A stretch of DNA of 64,000 nucleotides from Nitrososphaerota archaeon. Its GTDB lineage: Archaea > Thermoproteota > Nitrososphaeria_A > Caldarchaeales > Calditenuaceae. The first letter of the stretch is position 1; each line of letters opens with the position of its first letter. Under the pieces are notes generated by a model. That model saw only the letters and a list, made by a program, of their open reading frames with translations, made no database searches and was not told the origin of the DNA. Location of the stretch: assembly GCA_009889515.1 (NCBI GenBank), contig WUQR01000139.1:1198377-1262376 (forward strand), given 5' to 3'. Shown piece by piece: positions 8,120-15,786 of the stretch. The position numbers were made by a program, and so were the translations under genes.

Positions 8120-8608
8120 CTAGGGGGCGCGGAGGCCTAGCTGCTTCACCCTGTCGGCTTTAAGCTTCACTACATTAGTTCTTCCATAGCGTTCCACGAC
8201 CACGATGTCTCTATTTTTAAGCGATGATACTATTCTGTGGGTTTGGAGACGCGTTAGCCCGAGCCCCTTTGCTATCTCCCTCTGCTCAGCCATCCCTCCA
8301 CGCTCTATCAGATACCCGACAACCATGCTCTCTTTATCGTTTAGCCCTACCACGCTGATATCCTCCCTGTTCTGATGGGCTAGAAAGATAGCTATGGCCG
8401 CTATGATAAGCATGAGAGACGCCGCGATGAGTGGAACACTCATCCAGAACAGCATCGACTCGTGCATCGGCATGATGTTTAGACCCCTCATAACCTCGCT
8501 CATGAGGCTGTTGTGCTGCCAGATGCTGAAGAGTGTTATGAGAAGTAGAGATGCACCAAGGGCGGCCATCATGAGGGCTAAACTTTTGCCGTGTCGGCCG
8601 AGAGCCAA
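8120..8608 (-). CDS. Membrane-anchored winged-helix regulator with Met/His-rich external loop
   Basis: I do not recognise a named family beyond a MarR/DUF-type winged helix. The 162-residue protein has two hydrophobic helices at about residues 10-29 and 53-75. The loop between them is short and rich in Met and His (QHNSLMSEVMRGLNIMPMHE). The C-terminal 75 residues form a winged helix: LNDKESMVVGYLIERGGMAEQ, a helix-turn-helix with IAKGLGLTRLQTHRIVSSL, and a wing VVVERYGRTNVVKL. If both ends are cytoplasmic, the loop faces outside. This layout suggests a one-component sensor of metal or membrane state. It is divergent from Met-rich genes starting at 8744, which supports copper or silver as the signal (inference). 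Confidence 0.72.
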   Translation of the reverse strand: MALGRHGKSLALMMAALGASLLLITLFSIWQHNSLMSEVMRGLNIMPMHESMLFWMSVPLIAASLMLIIAAIAIFLAHQNREDISVVGLNDKESMVVGYLIERGGMAEQREIAKGLGLTRLQTHRIVSSLKNRDIVVVERYGRTNVVKLKADRVKQLGLRAP

Positions 8609-8631
8609 TACGGTCTTAACTCTAACTACAG

Positions 8632-8641
8632 CCTATTTAAG
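8632..8641 (-). promoter_or_regulatory. TATA box of the membrane regulator gene
   Basis: Read on the minus strand the sequence is CTTAAATAGG, 24-33 bases before the ATG at 8608, which is the expected position for a leaderless archaeal transcript. Confidence 0.5.
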
Positions 8642-8676
8642 CATTCCATGCCGACCCGTCCAATCACCTATTAAGG

Positions 8677-8701
8677 GTTTCAATGTTTCAAGACCGTTTC
8701 A
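8677..8701 (+). repeat. Three GTTTCA repeats in the divergent control region
   Basis: GTTTCA occurs at 8677-8682, 8685-8690 and 8696-8701, three times within 25 bases. The block lies 30 bases before the TATA-like TTATATG at 8731 and between the divergent regulator and Met-rich protein genes. It is a candidate binding site for the winged-helix regulator, but no biochemical or comparative support is available here. Confidence 0.4.
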
Positions 8702-8730
8702 GGATATACCTATTGCCCACCCCCGCCATC

Positions 8731-8737
8731 TTATATG
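8731..8737 (+). promoter_or_regulatory. TATA box of the Met-rich protein operon
   Basis: TTATATG is centred about 20 bases before the ATG at 8753 and 10 bases before the GTG at 8744. The distance argues that translation begins at the ATG at 8753 rather than at the GTG. Confidence 0.45.
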
Positions 8738-8743
8738 TGGTAG

Positions 8744-9469
8744 GTGTTGAGTATGGTAAAACCGGTTTTAATCACGGTAGCTCTTGTCGTCGTGTTAGCG
8801 GTGGCGGCTGTTAGTGCCGTAGCCGTCTATGATTCTTGGAGAAGGAGTGCGATCGCCGCTTATCCGCAGAATGTAATGTCCCCTAGCTACGGTATGGGTG
8901 GTTGGATGATGGGTGGGTGCCCGTGGATGTGGGGTCCAACATCGTCTACTGGAGGATCTAGAATAAGCATTGAGCGGGCTCTCGATCTGGTCGAGGACTA
9001 CGTCGCCACAAGATTCGGCCCAGGATTTAGAATACATGAGATAATGGAGTTTGAGAATAACTTCTACGCGATTGTTATTGAGGAGGGCTCTGGAATTGGT
9101 GCGTTTGAACTGCTTGTCGACCCGTATACAGGCGTTGTTTCACCCGAGCCTGGACCCAACATGATGTGGAACAGGAAGTATGGGATGCATAACTCAATGA
9201 TGGGGCAGAGTACAGCGCCTTCAGCTGACATGCCCGTTAGCCCAGACGAGGCTATGCGGCTGGCCCAAGACTATCTCTCCCGAAGATATGATGGGGTGGT
9301 CGAAGTATTGGAGCCTACAAGGTTTTATGGCTACTACACCATGGACTACAAGCTAAACGGCGAAGTGCACGGAATGCTCAGCGTTAACGGCTATACAGGA
9401 GATATATGGTATCACTCGTGGCATGGTAGATTTATTGGGGAGTTGGAACTTGGTGGTGAGGAGCATTGA
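8744..9469 (+). CDS. Membrane-anchored Met/Trp-rich protein with two PepSY-like repeats
   Basis: The protein has up to 241 residues. A hydrophobic segment at residues 5-28 should act as a signal anchor. It is followed by a Gly/Met/Trp-rich stretch (YGMGGWMMGGCPWMWGP), then two similar repeats of about 70 residues: the first starts at SIERALDLVEDYVATRFG, the second at SPDEAMRLAQDYLSRRYDG. Each has a helix followed by strands and ends in a DPYTG/VNGYTG turn, the pattern of PepSY domains. A second Met-rich stretch (MMWNRKYGMHNSMMG) joins the repeats. Clustered Met, His, Cys and Trp outside the membrane suggest copper(I) binding. The likely start is ATG 8753, judged by the TATA box. It overlaps the next gene. 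Confidence 0.7.
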   Translation: MLSMVKPVLITVALVVVLAVAAVSAVAVYDSWRRSAIAAYPQNVMSPSYGMGGWMMGGCPWMWGPTSSTGGSRISIERALDLVEDYVATRFGPGFRIHEIMEFENNFYAIVIEEGSGIGAFELLVDPYTGVVSPEPGPNMMWNRKYGMHNSMMGQSTAPSADMPVSPDEAMRLAQDYLSRRYDGVVEVLEPTRFYGYYTMDYKLNGEVHGMLSVNGYTGDIWYHSWHGRFIGELELGGEEH

Positions 9470-9855
9470 GCCAAGCGGATAAACCAGTTGCAGCTTTCGT
9501 ACTCTCTCTAGCCGCTGGAGTGTTGCTGCTAGTCGGAGGGGTGGTCGCTATGAGCTGGTCATATTATCCAGGCTGGAGCGGCTGGGGTGGCATGATGATG
9601 CCTATGATGATGTGGTGGATGCCTTGGATGTGGTGGATTCCCGCGATTATTGGTATAGCCTCAGGTGCAGTGATTATTATTGGGGCCCTAGCTATCTACA
9701 GCGACCCGAAACTCGCCCAAGCCTGGGGAGCCGTCATACTCGTGTTCTCGCTGGTAGGGCTTTTAGGATTTGGCGGCTTCATCATCGGCTCTCTTCTGGG
9801 CATCGTCGGAGGCATTATTGCACTCACTTGGAAGACACCGGCTGAAAAGGGATAA
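9466..9855 (+). CDS. Small Met/Trp-rich multi-span membrane protein
   Basis: A 129-residue membrane protein that starts with a TTG overlapping the stop of the upstream gene (TTGA), preceded by the GGTGAGGA ribosome-binding sequence. Helices are at about residues 9-29, 50-75, and 85-120. The loop between the first two is extremely rich in Met and Trp (GGMMMPMMMWWMPWMWW). I do not recognise a named family. The composition and its place between a Met-rich PepSY-like protein and a DUF411 protein indicate a copper-related membrane function (inference). Confidence 0.68.
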   Translation: MSQADKPVAAFVLSLAAGVLLLVGGVVAMSWSYYPGWSGWGGMMMPMMMWWMPWMWWIPAIIGIASGAVIIIGALAIYSDPKLAQAWGAVILVFSLVGLLGFGGFIIGSLLGIVGGIIALTWKTPAEKG

Positions 9856-9860
9856 TACAA

Positions 9861-10379
9861 ATGGTAAGAAATAGAAAAGCCCAAGGTAAGAGTAACACTC
9901 AGCTATACGCCATCGTAGCCAGCATAATAACACTATTCTTAGCAGTGATTGTTATCCTTAATCAGGGTCCGACTAACGATGAGAGACAGGCTGATACAAG
10001 AAGAGCCTACCCTGTGGTGAAGCTGTACAGAACCTCGCTCTGTGACTGTTGTGAAAGCTATGAAAACTACCTGAAGAGTAAGGGGGTCGCGGTGCAGACA
10101 ATGATAGTGGATCAGCAGGAGTTGCAGGATTTGAGGAAGAGGCTTGGTATACCGAGCCAGCTGTTTAGCTGCCACACTTCGGTTGTGGAGGACTATTTCG
10201 TCGAGGGGCACATCCCCCTAGAGGCCATTTCGAAACTTCTGGAGGAGCGGCCAAATGTGGAGGGCATCGCCCTACCAGGAATGCCGCAGGGGTCACCGGG
10301 GATGGATGGTACAAAGACAGGGCCACTCAAGATCTATTCCAAGACCGGTGATTCAATAACTATTTTCATGGAGCTCTAA
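9861..10379 (+). CDS. DUF411 family metal-binding protein with N-terminal membrane anchor
   Basis: The 172-residue protein has a hydrophobic helix at about residues 16-34, then a DUF411 domain: LYRTSLCDCCESYENYLKSK (the family C-x-C-C motif in a thioredoxin-like strand-helix), LFSCHTSVVEDYFVEGHIP, and the LPGMPQGSPGMDG signature near the end. DUF411 proteins are small metal-binding proteins that occur in copper and silver resistance loci of bacteria. Here the anchor should place the domain outside the membrane. It is separated from the preceding membrane protein by 5 bases and closes the operon starting at 8744. Confidence 0.85.
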   Translation: MVRNRKAQGKSNTQLYAIVASIITLFLAVIVILNQGPTNDERQADTRRAYPVVKLYRTSLCDCCESYENYLKSKGVAVQTMIVDQQELQDLRKRLGIPSQLFSCHTSVVEDYFVEGHIPLEAISKLLEERPNVEGIALPGMPQGSPGMDGTKTGPLKIYSKTGDSITIFMEL

Positions 10380-10440
10380 CCTGAAACTATGAAATAGCAT
10401 TTAAATTAAGCCCTCTCCACGAGTCAGTGAGGCAGAGACA

Positions 10441-10704
10441 ATGCCATACTTCGTGGTCATGCTCGAAGCTATTCCTGGAGTGGAGCCCACACAGAGCCAG
10501 AGGCAGTCGCACCTCGACCACCTCGCATCCCTCAAGGCCCGCGGCATCCTCTTTGCCTCAGGACGGTTCAAGGATGGTAGCGGAGGCCTCTACATACTGG
10601 AGGCTAAAAACATCGAGGAGGCCAAGTCAATAGTAGAGTCGGATCCGTATGTTAAGTTTGGGCTACGGAAGTTCACTGTGAAGGAGTGGGATAGAGTATA
10701 CTAA
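10441..10704 (+). CDS. YciI-like protein
   Basis: An 87-residue protein matching the YCII fold: MPYFVVMLE start, HLDHLASLKARGILFASGRF with the conserved His and Gly, and the EAKSIVESDPYVKFGL helix. YciI-like proteins form dimeric ferredoxin-like folds with a proposed His-Asp site; the function is not established for most. A TATA-like CATTTAAATTA begins 40 bases before the ATG, so the gene has its own promoter apart from the DUF411 operon. Confidence 0.8.
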   Translation: MPYFVVMLEAIPGVEPTQSQRQSHLDHLASLKARGILFASGRFKDGSGGLYILEAKNIEEAKSIVESDPYVKFGLRKFTVKEWDRVY

Positions 10705-10759
10705 TAATGGCTGTATGGCAAATCAATAAATATCGTCCAAGTGTTTTTAGGTCTAGACT

Positions 10760-11215
10760 TTGCGTCCAGTCTTCCTAGCCCTACTTATCGCCGTCCTTGC
10801 TGTTTCTGTAATAGCGTTGCTGATTTTCTCTCCTTTACTGTTGGGGGGAGGGCGGAGCGGTGGCAAGTATTTTCTGGTCGACGTGTTGGGTGAGCGATTC
10901 GTTATCTATGTAACGGATGCGGAGACGATAAGGCTGGCTGAAGATAATATGAGGGGGTTGAATCGTCTCTTTCCAATTGGTAAGCTCGAGCGTGGAGATG
11001 GAGGCTTTAACAGGCCGTGGAGCTGGCACCTCCGCCCCGACACGGTCAGGTTTGCTGAGTTTTCGATAGAGCTGTGTGATGGTCTTCCGAGCTATGTGGA
11101 GAGTGAGCTCGACTACTGGGTCGACACCGTCGGCTCATACTGCCCCTGGAGTGGGAGGATAATAGCCTCTGCTGACAGCCCCGCTGAACTCTACTCAATG
11201 CCCTCGAATAAATAG
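10760..11215 (+). CDS. Secreted or membrane-anchored protein with BP74-like domain
   Basis: The 151-residue protein starts at a TTG. Residues 4-28 are hydrophobic and form a signal peptide or anchor. The rest (about 36-140) resembles the small domain annotated as calmodulin-binding protein BP74 N-terminal domain in bacterial and slime-mould proteins: FLVDVLGERFVIYVTDAETI, then FNRPWSWHLRPDTVRFAE, and ELCDGLPSYVE with a second cysteine in GSYCPWSG. That recognition is from memory of the motif order and is tentative. Two cysteines may form a disulfide. The gene ends 25 bases before pyrD. No function is claimed. Confidence 0.6.
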   Translation: MRPVFLALLIAVLAVSVIALLIFSPLLLGGGRSGGKYFLVDVLGERFVIYVTDAETIRLAEDNMRGLNRLFPIGKLERGDGGFNRPWSWHLRPDTVRFAEFSIELCDGLPSYVESELDYWVDTVGSYCPWSGRIIASADSPAELYSMPSNK

Positions 11216-11240
11216 AGGCTAAACAACAATATCCTCTGAC

Positions 11241-12251
11241 GTGTCTGGGCCAATACTGCCAAGCCTAGCTCACAAGCTTCTGAGACTCCTGCCACCCGAG
11301 GATGCCCACAGGGCGGGGTTAAGGCTGGTCAGGCTTCTAAGACCAGGGAGGTTGGAGCCTCCTGAGGGAATTCAACTTAAGACATGGCTTGGTAGGCTCG
11401 CCCCGCCCATAGGACTTGCAGCCGGCTTTGACAAGACTGGTGAGAGTGTAGCGCACCTGTCCAGACTCGGGTTCGGATACTTGGTGGCGGGCTCGGTTAC
11501 GCTAAACCCTAGGCCGGGAAACAGGAGGCCTAGAATTGTTAGGAGGAGGGGCGAGGCCCTCGTAAACGCCATGGGTCTCCCAAACCCTGGCATAGACGTC
11601 TTCGCCAAGAATTTGTCGATTGGTGCGCCGCTTGCCGGTGTCCCGGTGGTCGCGAGTATCGCTGGAGCAGACCCAGAGGAGATTGTGGCCTGTTATGAGA
11701 GGCTGAGAGGGGTGGTCGCGGGTGTCGAGGTGAATCTTAGCTCGCCAAGCCTCCGTGATGCAGTTGCAATATGGTCTGAGGAGAGGTTTAGCCACCTAGT
11801 CGAGCTGCTTGTTAGCGTTAAGTGGTGTCCCCTAGCGCTTAAGATACCGCCTCTGGCTCGGGCGGAGCTGAGGAACCACGTCCTGAGAGCTGTAAAGATC
11901 TGGGTTGACAATGGACTAGAGAGCATTACAGCCGTTAACACACTTCCAGTCAGTGAGACCCGGCTCTCTACAGGGTTCGGGGGACTCAGTGGCAGGCCAC
12001 TAAACCCCTACATGCTGGAGACTCTGAGGGAACTTCGCAGCCTTATCGGAGGCAACTGCGAGATAAATGCTGTCGGAGGCATCTTCAGTGCAGAGGATGC
12101 CTTGCAGGCCTTTAGACTCGGAGCGTCTACGGTTCAGGTCTACACGGCGCTGGTATACCGCGGACCCCGAGTAGTTAGGCAAATAGTCGCCGACCTAGCC
12201 AAGATACTGGCCAGTATGGGGGCTAGCAGCCTCGAGGAGATCCTACCCTGA
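11241..12251 (+). CDS. pyrD: Dihydroorotate dehydrogenase
   Basis: The enzyme oxidises dihydroorotate to orotate in pyrimidine synthesis using FMN. The 336-residue protein begins with a GTG and has the class 2-like N-terminal helix pair (LLPPEDAHRAGLRLVRLL), then IGLAAGFDKTGE, FGYLVAGSVTLNPRPGN, NAMGLPNPG, EVNLSSPSLR with the class 2-type serine, a KIPP segment, and INAVGGIFSAEDALQAFRLGASTVQVYTALVYRGP. The N-terminal region suggests a membrane- and quinone-linked enzyme, but it is shorter than in Escherichia coli and this is an inference. It is followed by a DUF2070 gene. Confidence 0.88.
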   Translation: MSGPILPSLAHKLLRLLPPEDAHRAGLRLVRLLRPGRLEPPEGIQLKTWLGRLAPPIGLAAGFDKTGESVAHLSRLGFGYLVAGSVTLNPRPGNRRPRIVRRRGEALVNAMGLPNPGIDVFAKNLSIGAPLAGVPVVASIAGADPEEIVACYERLRGVVAGVEVNLSSPSLRDAVAIWSEERFSHLVELLVSVKWCPLALKIPPLARAELRNHVLRAVKIWVDNGLESITAVNTLPVSETRLSTGFGGLSGRPLNPYMLETLRELRSLIGGNCEINAVGGIFSAEDALQAFRLGASTVQVYTALVYRGPRVVRQIVADLAKILASMGASSLEEILP

Positions 12252-12272
12252 AGGGGCAATAACAGGGTTTTT

Positions 12273-14042
12273 ATGAAGCCATGGCCTCATCAGCTTGAAA
12301 TGGAGGACCCCGCCGACTATCTTGCATCGAGGTACAAGTACATTTTCCGGGTCCCGGGAAGCCACCACCCCGTAGTATTGACAGCGGCTACGGCGGGCAT
12401 CTTGGGAGTTCTCACAGGCTACCTCAGCGGAAAACACCTCCAGTCAATGCTCTACAGTATTGCCGGCTTCGCAGCCCTGCCCCTACTTCTCGCAGCAATA
12501 TCCGTAAATATTTTCCATGGTCTTCCACTCCACTCGACTTTCAGGCGTCTCTGCCAACTGACCCTCCTCTCAAACTATTTCATTACAGCGGCCCTCCTCC
12601 TAGGATACCTCTCCACTACCATGGGTCTGGGCATCCTCAACCCTCTTCTCTCCGCCTCACTAGCCACTACCACTTTCATCAGGCTCACGCTTACATGGGT
12701 GATAGATGGTGAGCGGGGCTTATCTGTCGCAGCTTGGGCCATGGTGGAGCCTTTCCTTGCAGCCCTGTTCATCACCCTAGCATTGGAGGCACCACTACCA
12801 GACATCGTTATGGCCAGTCCACCTCTGGGAGCAGCAGTCGCTGCTTCAACCCTATTCTTAATAGGCCTCCCAGATGGAGATGGCGTCTCATCCATAAGGC
12901 TGTCAAGAGGATTGACTAGGCTCATGCTTGAGGGCAACCCCAAGATACTTGAGGACGCGCTGTATAGGCTCGGAGAGATCGGTGAGCGAGTCACTGAGGC
13001 ATTTGTGTTTAGGGGTAAGAGAACTGGGAAACTGTCAGCCCTAGTCATTTTGGGGTTTCACATGGGCCCGTTTAGAAGGATGGGCAGCTCGATGCTTAAC
13101 TGGTTAATAGAATCTAAGGCGGCTAAAAGAGGGGTTACAGCCGTAGCCGTGAAGGGATGCACAACCCACATATCAGACATAATAGCCAGCCAAGACGCTG
13201 AGCGGGTGGCAGAAGAAGTCGTAGCAGGAATATGCAGTGTCAAGGATGGGTGGAGTGATGAGGCCGCCCTGTGGACGTGGTTGAGGACTGGGAGAGCAGG
13301 AGGCTTCATGTTAGAGTTGGCGGGGAGGAGGGCTGCAGTAGTTAGCTTCCACCCAGAACCAATGGAGGATATTCCCGAAGAGATAGCCGTGTTCGCTGAC
13401 GAGTACAACACTTCCGTGATAGACCCGCACAACTCTTTTTCCCACAGATTTAAGAAGCTTAGCCCAGGAGACTTGGCAGACATACAGGATCTCCTAAAAA
13501 GGTTTAACCACACAGGCGAGACCTCACGCGGCAGATTACAGCTCGCGATATGCAAGGCAGGGTTCGGAGACCACGACCCGAGGCGGGGTATAGGCCCATG
13601 CGGCTACTCACTCGTAGCCCTCAAAGTAGACGGCCACAAGGCGGCGCTCGGAGTCATAGATGGAAACAACGCCATGCCATGGGTTACCGATACGCTGCGC
13701 CAATGGCTTACGAGTATGGGGTGGCAGACATCAGAGGTATTGACGACAGATACACACTCTGTGAACGGTGTAGTGCTGGGAGGGCGAGGGTACTATCCGG
13801 TGGGGGAGAACACTTCCCGTGAAGAGATCATAAACATCTTTGAAAAGCTCTCATCCGAGGCCACAGCGTCAGCCGAGGAGGTAGAAGCCGCCTACGTGAG
13901 GATTAAGCACGAGGGCGTCAGACTCTTCACGGAAGAGTTATTCGAAAAACTAGCCGCCCGCGTAAAACGTCACGCAATGATCTACCTGTCCGGCCTTTTC
14001 GGCTCAGCCATCACAGGCTTCGTCATCGCCATACTCTTCTAA
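12273..14042 (+). CDS. DUF2070 family membrane protein
   Basis: A 589-residue protein of the archaeal DUF2070 family. The N-terminal 200 residues contain about six or seven hydrophobic helices. The soluble remainder carries the conserved segments GFHMGPFRRMGSS, VKGCTTHISDIIASQDAERVAEEV, IDPHNSFSH, GIGPCGYSLVALKVDG and TDTHSVNG, and the protein ends in one more hydrophobic helix (about 567-589). The conserved His, Asp and Cys residues look like an active site, but no reaction is known to me. It begins 21 bases after pyrD. The family appears restricted to archaea. Confidence 0.8.
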   Translation: MKPWPHQLEMEDPADYLASRYKYIFRVPGSHHPVVLTAATAGILGVLTGYLSGKHLQSMLYSIAGFAALPLLLAAISVNIFHGLPLHSTFRRLCQLTLLSNYFITAALLLGYLSTTMGLGILNPLLSASLATTTFIRLTLTWVIDGERGLSVAAWAMVEPFLAALFITLALEAPLPDIVMASPPLGAAVAASTLFLIGLPDGDGVSSIRLSRGLTRLMLEGNPKILEDALYRLGEIGERVTEAFVFRGKRTGKLSALVILGFHMGPFRRMGSSMLNWLIESKAAKRGVTAVAVKGCTTHISDIIASQDAERVAEEVVAGICSVKDGWSDEAALWTWLRTGRAGGFMLELAGRRAAVVSFHPEPMEDIPEEIAVFADEYNTSVIDPHNSFSHRFKKLSPGDLADIQDLLKRFNHTGETSRGRLQLAICKAGFGDHDPRRGIGPCGYSLVALKVDGHKAALGVIDGNNAMPWVTDTLRQWLTSMGWQTSEVLTTDTHSVNGVVLGGRGYYPVGENTSREEIINIFEKLSSEATASAEEVEAAYVRIKHEGVRLFTEELFEKLAARVKRHAMIYLSGLFGSAITGFVIAILF

Positions 14043-14100
14043 AAAGCCCAGAAAAGGGAAATTGTTATATCTAAATGGAAGATAAGTTAATACAAGCCAG

Positions 14101-14364
14101 TTGATTCCCCAAGTGATAATAGGTAAGAAGCCGATCCTGAGCTATGTTACCGCTTGCCTAACATCCTTCAACAGGGGTAGCGACAGAGTGATCTTGAGGG
14201 CTAGGGGGCGTAGGATAAGCTCTTGCGTAGACGTAGTAAATACTCTGAGGAGGGGGTTTGTAACGGATATTCAGATTGAGAGTATAAACATAGGCACCGA
14301 GACGATTATGGTGGATAATAAGCCGAGGAATATCAGCTATATAGAGATCATCTTGAGACGGTAG
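14101..14364 (+). CDS. albA: DNA/RNA-binding protein Alba
   Basis: The 87-residue protein has the Alba pattern: IPQVIIGKKPILSYVTACLT, ILRARGRRISSCVDVVNTLRR with the conserved basic loop, and the C-terminal strand region YIEIILRR. Alba is an abundant nucleic-acid binding dimer of archaea. The usual Lys16/Lys17 region is retained as KK in IGKKP. It starts with TTG; a TATA-like TTATATCTA lies about 35 bases before. A gap of 9 bases separates it from the next membrane gene. Confidence 0.87.
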   Translation: MIPQVIIGKKPILSYVTACLTSFNRGSDRVILRARGRRISSCVDVVNTLRRGFVTDIQIESINIGTETIMVDNKPRNISYIEIILRR

Positions 14365-14373
14365 TGTAGAATC

Positions 14374-15732
14374 ATGCGTTCGTGGCTCTCCAAGCTAAGC
14401 CAGCCAAAGACCGCTGTGGTATTGCTTACTATAATCTACATTGTCCTTAAACTATCAATAATTAATACGCCCTCACCCGAGCGGCCTCCGCAGGAGTGTA
14501 TTGAGCAGACATCGGGGTGTGGGTTCGTCTTTGACGAGGCACACTATGTCAGAGCTGTGAGGAAGATGATTAATGGTGAAGCCGCGAATAATGAACATCC
14601 GCCACTTGCGAAATATCTTATAATGTATTCGATACTTGCTCTCGGCGATACACCACTTGCTTGGCGGCTGCCCTCAGTGATCAGCGGGGCTCTCGCGCTA
14701 CCCGTCCTGTACCTGCTGGCCCGCAGGCTGATTGGGGATGGGAAGGCGGCCCTCCTATCCGTCCTCCTTTTCGCACTGGATGTGACCAGCTTCAATATTT
14801 CCTCAATAGCGATTCTAGACGCTCCCTCACTCTTCTTCGCACTCTTAGGGGCATACTTTTTCATAGCTGGGCGACGATACTTGGGGACAATTGCCCTAAC
14901 CGCCTCAGTGTTATCTAAGACATCTGCATTGTTCACCGCGTTGGGAATAATTATTTACGACGCACTTATCACAAGCAGGTCCAGTGAAGACACTGCCGCG
15001 CGGATCTCCTACCTAATGAGGCATGTAGTACTCTACAGCCTGCTACTCTTTTCACTTACAACGGCTGGTCTCGCGGTATACGATATTCAATTCCAAGCCT
15101 ATCCCCACCCGTTCGCCCACATGGACTTCATCTTGAGCTATCACTCATCGCTCAGGTTCAACTGCGCGGAACCCAATCTTCCACTCTACTGCGTCCACAG
15201 GGATAATGGTGGAAGAACTGTAGTTGACCTTCCACTAAACTGGGTTTTACCGATTGGAGGATTTAGTCCGATGGGCTTCTACGTTGTGACAGTCCTCATC
15301 GATAGTAGGGAGCAGCACCCCATACTCTATTACGGCATTCAGAGCCCACTCTGGTGGCTCTTCTGGATTGCCGCAATATACTCGATACCTTTCGGTTTCA
15401 GGGAAATAATACAACATCTTAGAGGCATGAGGAGTCTTCCTCATTCTGGGAGAGAGGCGGTTGACACCTTTTTCACGATCTGGGTGGTGTTAAACTATCT
15501 TATCTATTTCCCTCTCGCATATCTTTTAAGCCGCTGGGTCTACCCATTCTACTTCTATTTCACTCTGCCCATCCTCTCCATCTCGGTAGCGGACATATTG
15601 ACTAGGAGGGATATGCCCTCCTATGTCGTCTGGATTGTTGTAGGTGCCCAGCTCATGTGGTTCTTCATCTACTATCCGGTGAGAAGCGAAGAACACATGG
15701 CCCTTCTGAGACTCCTCGGCCTACCCGCATAG
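14374..15732 (+). CDS. PMT/ArnT-like membrane glycosyltransferase
   Basis: A 452-residue protein with about ten membrane helices. The first external loop has the acidic motif FDEAHYVRAVRK and NNEHPPLAKYLI, followed by LPSVISGALALPVLYLLARRL, the features of the GT39/GT83 family that transfers sugars from polyprenyl phosphate. The DE pair and the HPPLAK stretch are typical of protein O-mannosyltransferases. In archaea such proteins glycosylate surface proteins. The exact donor and acceptor are not determinable. Confidence 0.78.
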   Translation: MRSWLSKLSQPKTAVVLLTIIYIVLKLSIINTPSPERPPQECIEQTSGCGFVFDEAHYVRAVRKMINGEAANNEHPPLAKYLIMYSILALGDTPLAWRLPSVISGALALPVLYLLARRLIGDGKAALLSVLLFALDVTSFNISSIAILDAPSLFFALLGAYFFIAGRRYLGTIALTASVLSKTSALFTALGIIIYDALITSRSSEDTAARISYLMRHVVLYSLLLFSLTTAGLAVYDIQFQAYPHPFAHMDFILSYHSSLRFNCAEPNLPLYCVHRDNGGRTVVDLPLNWVLPIGGFSPMGFYVVTVLIDSREQHPILYYGIQSPLWWLFWIAAIYSIPFGFREIIQHLRGMRSLPHSGREAVDTFFTIWVVLNYLIYFPLAYLLSRWVYPFYFYFTLPILSISVADILTRRDMPSYVVWIVVGAQLMWFFIYYPVRSEEHMALLRLLGLPA

Positions 15733-15786
15733 ACCCTCTACAGTTTATAGCTTCAGGTAGAGCTTTGTGAGACGGGCTAGGAGCGT

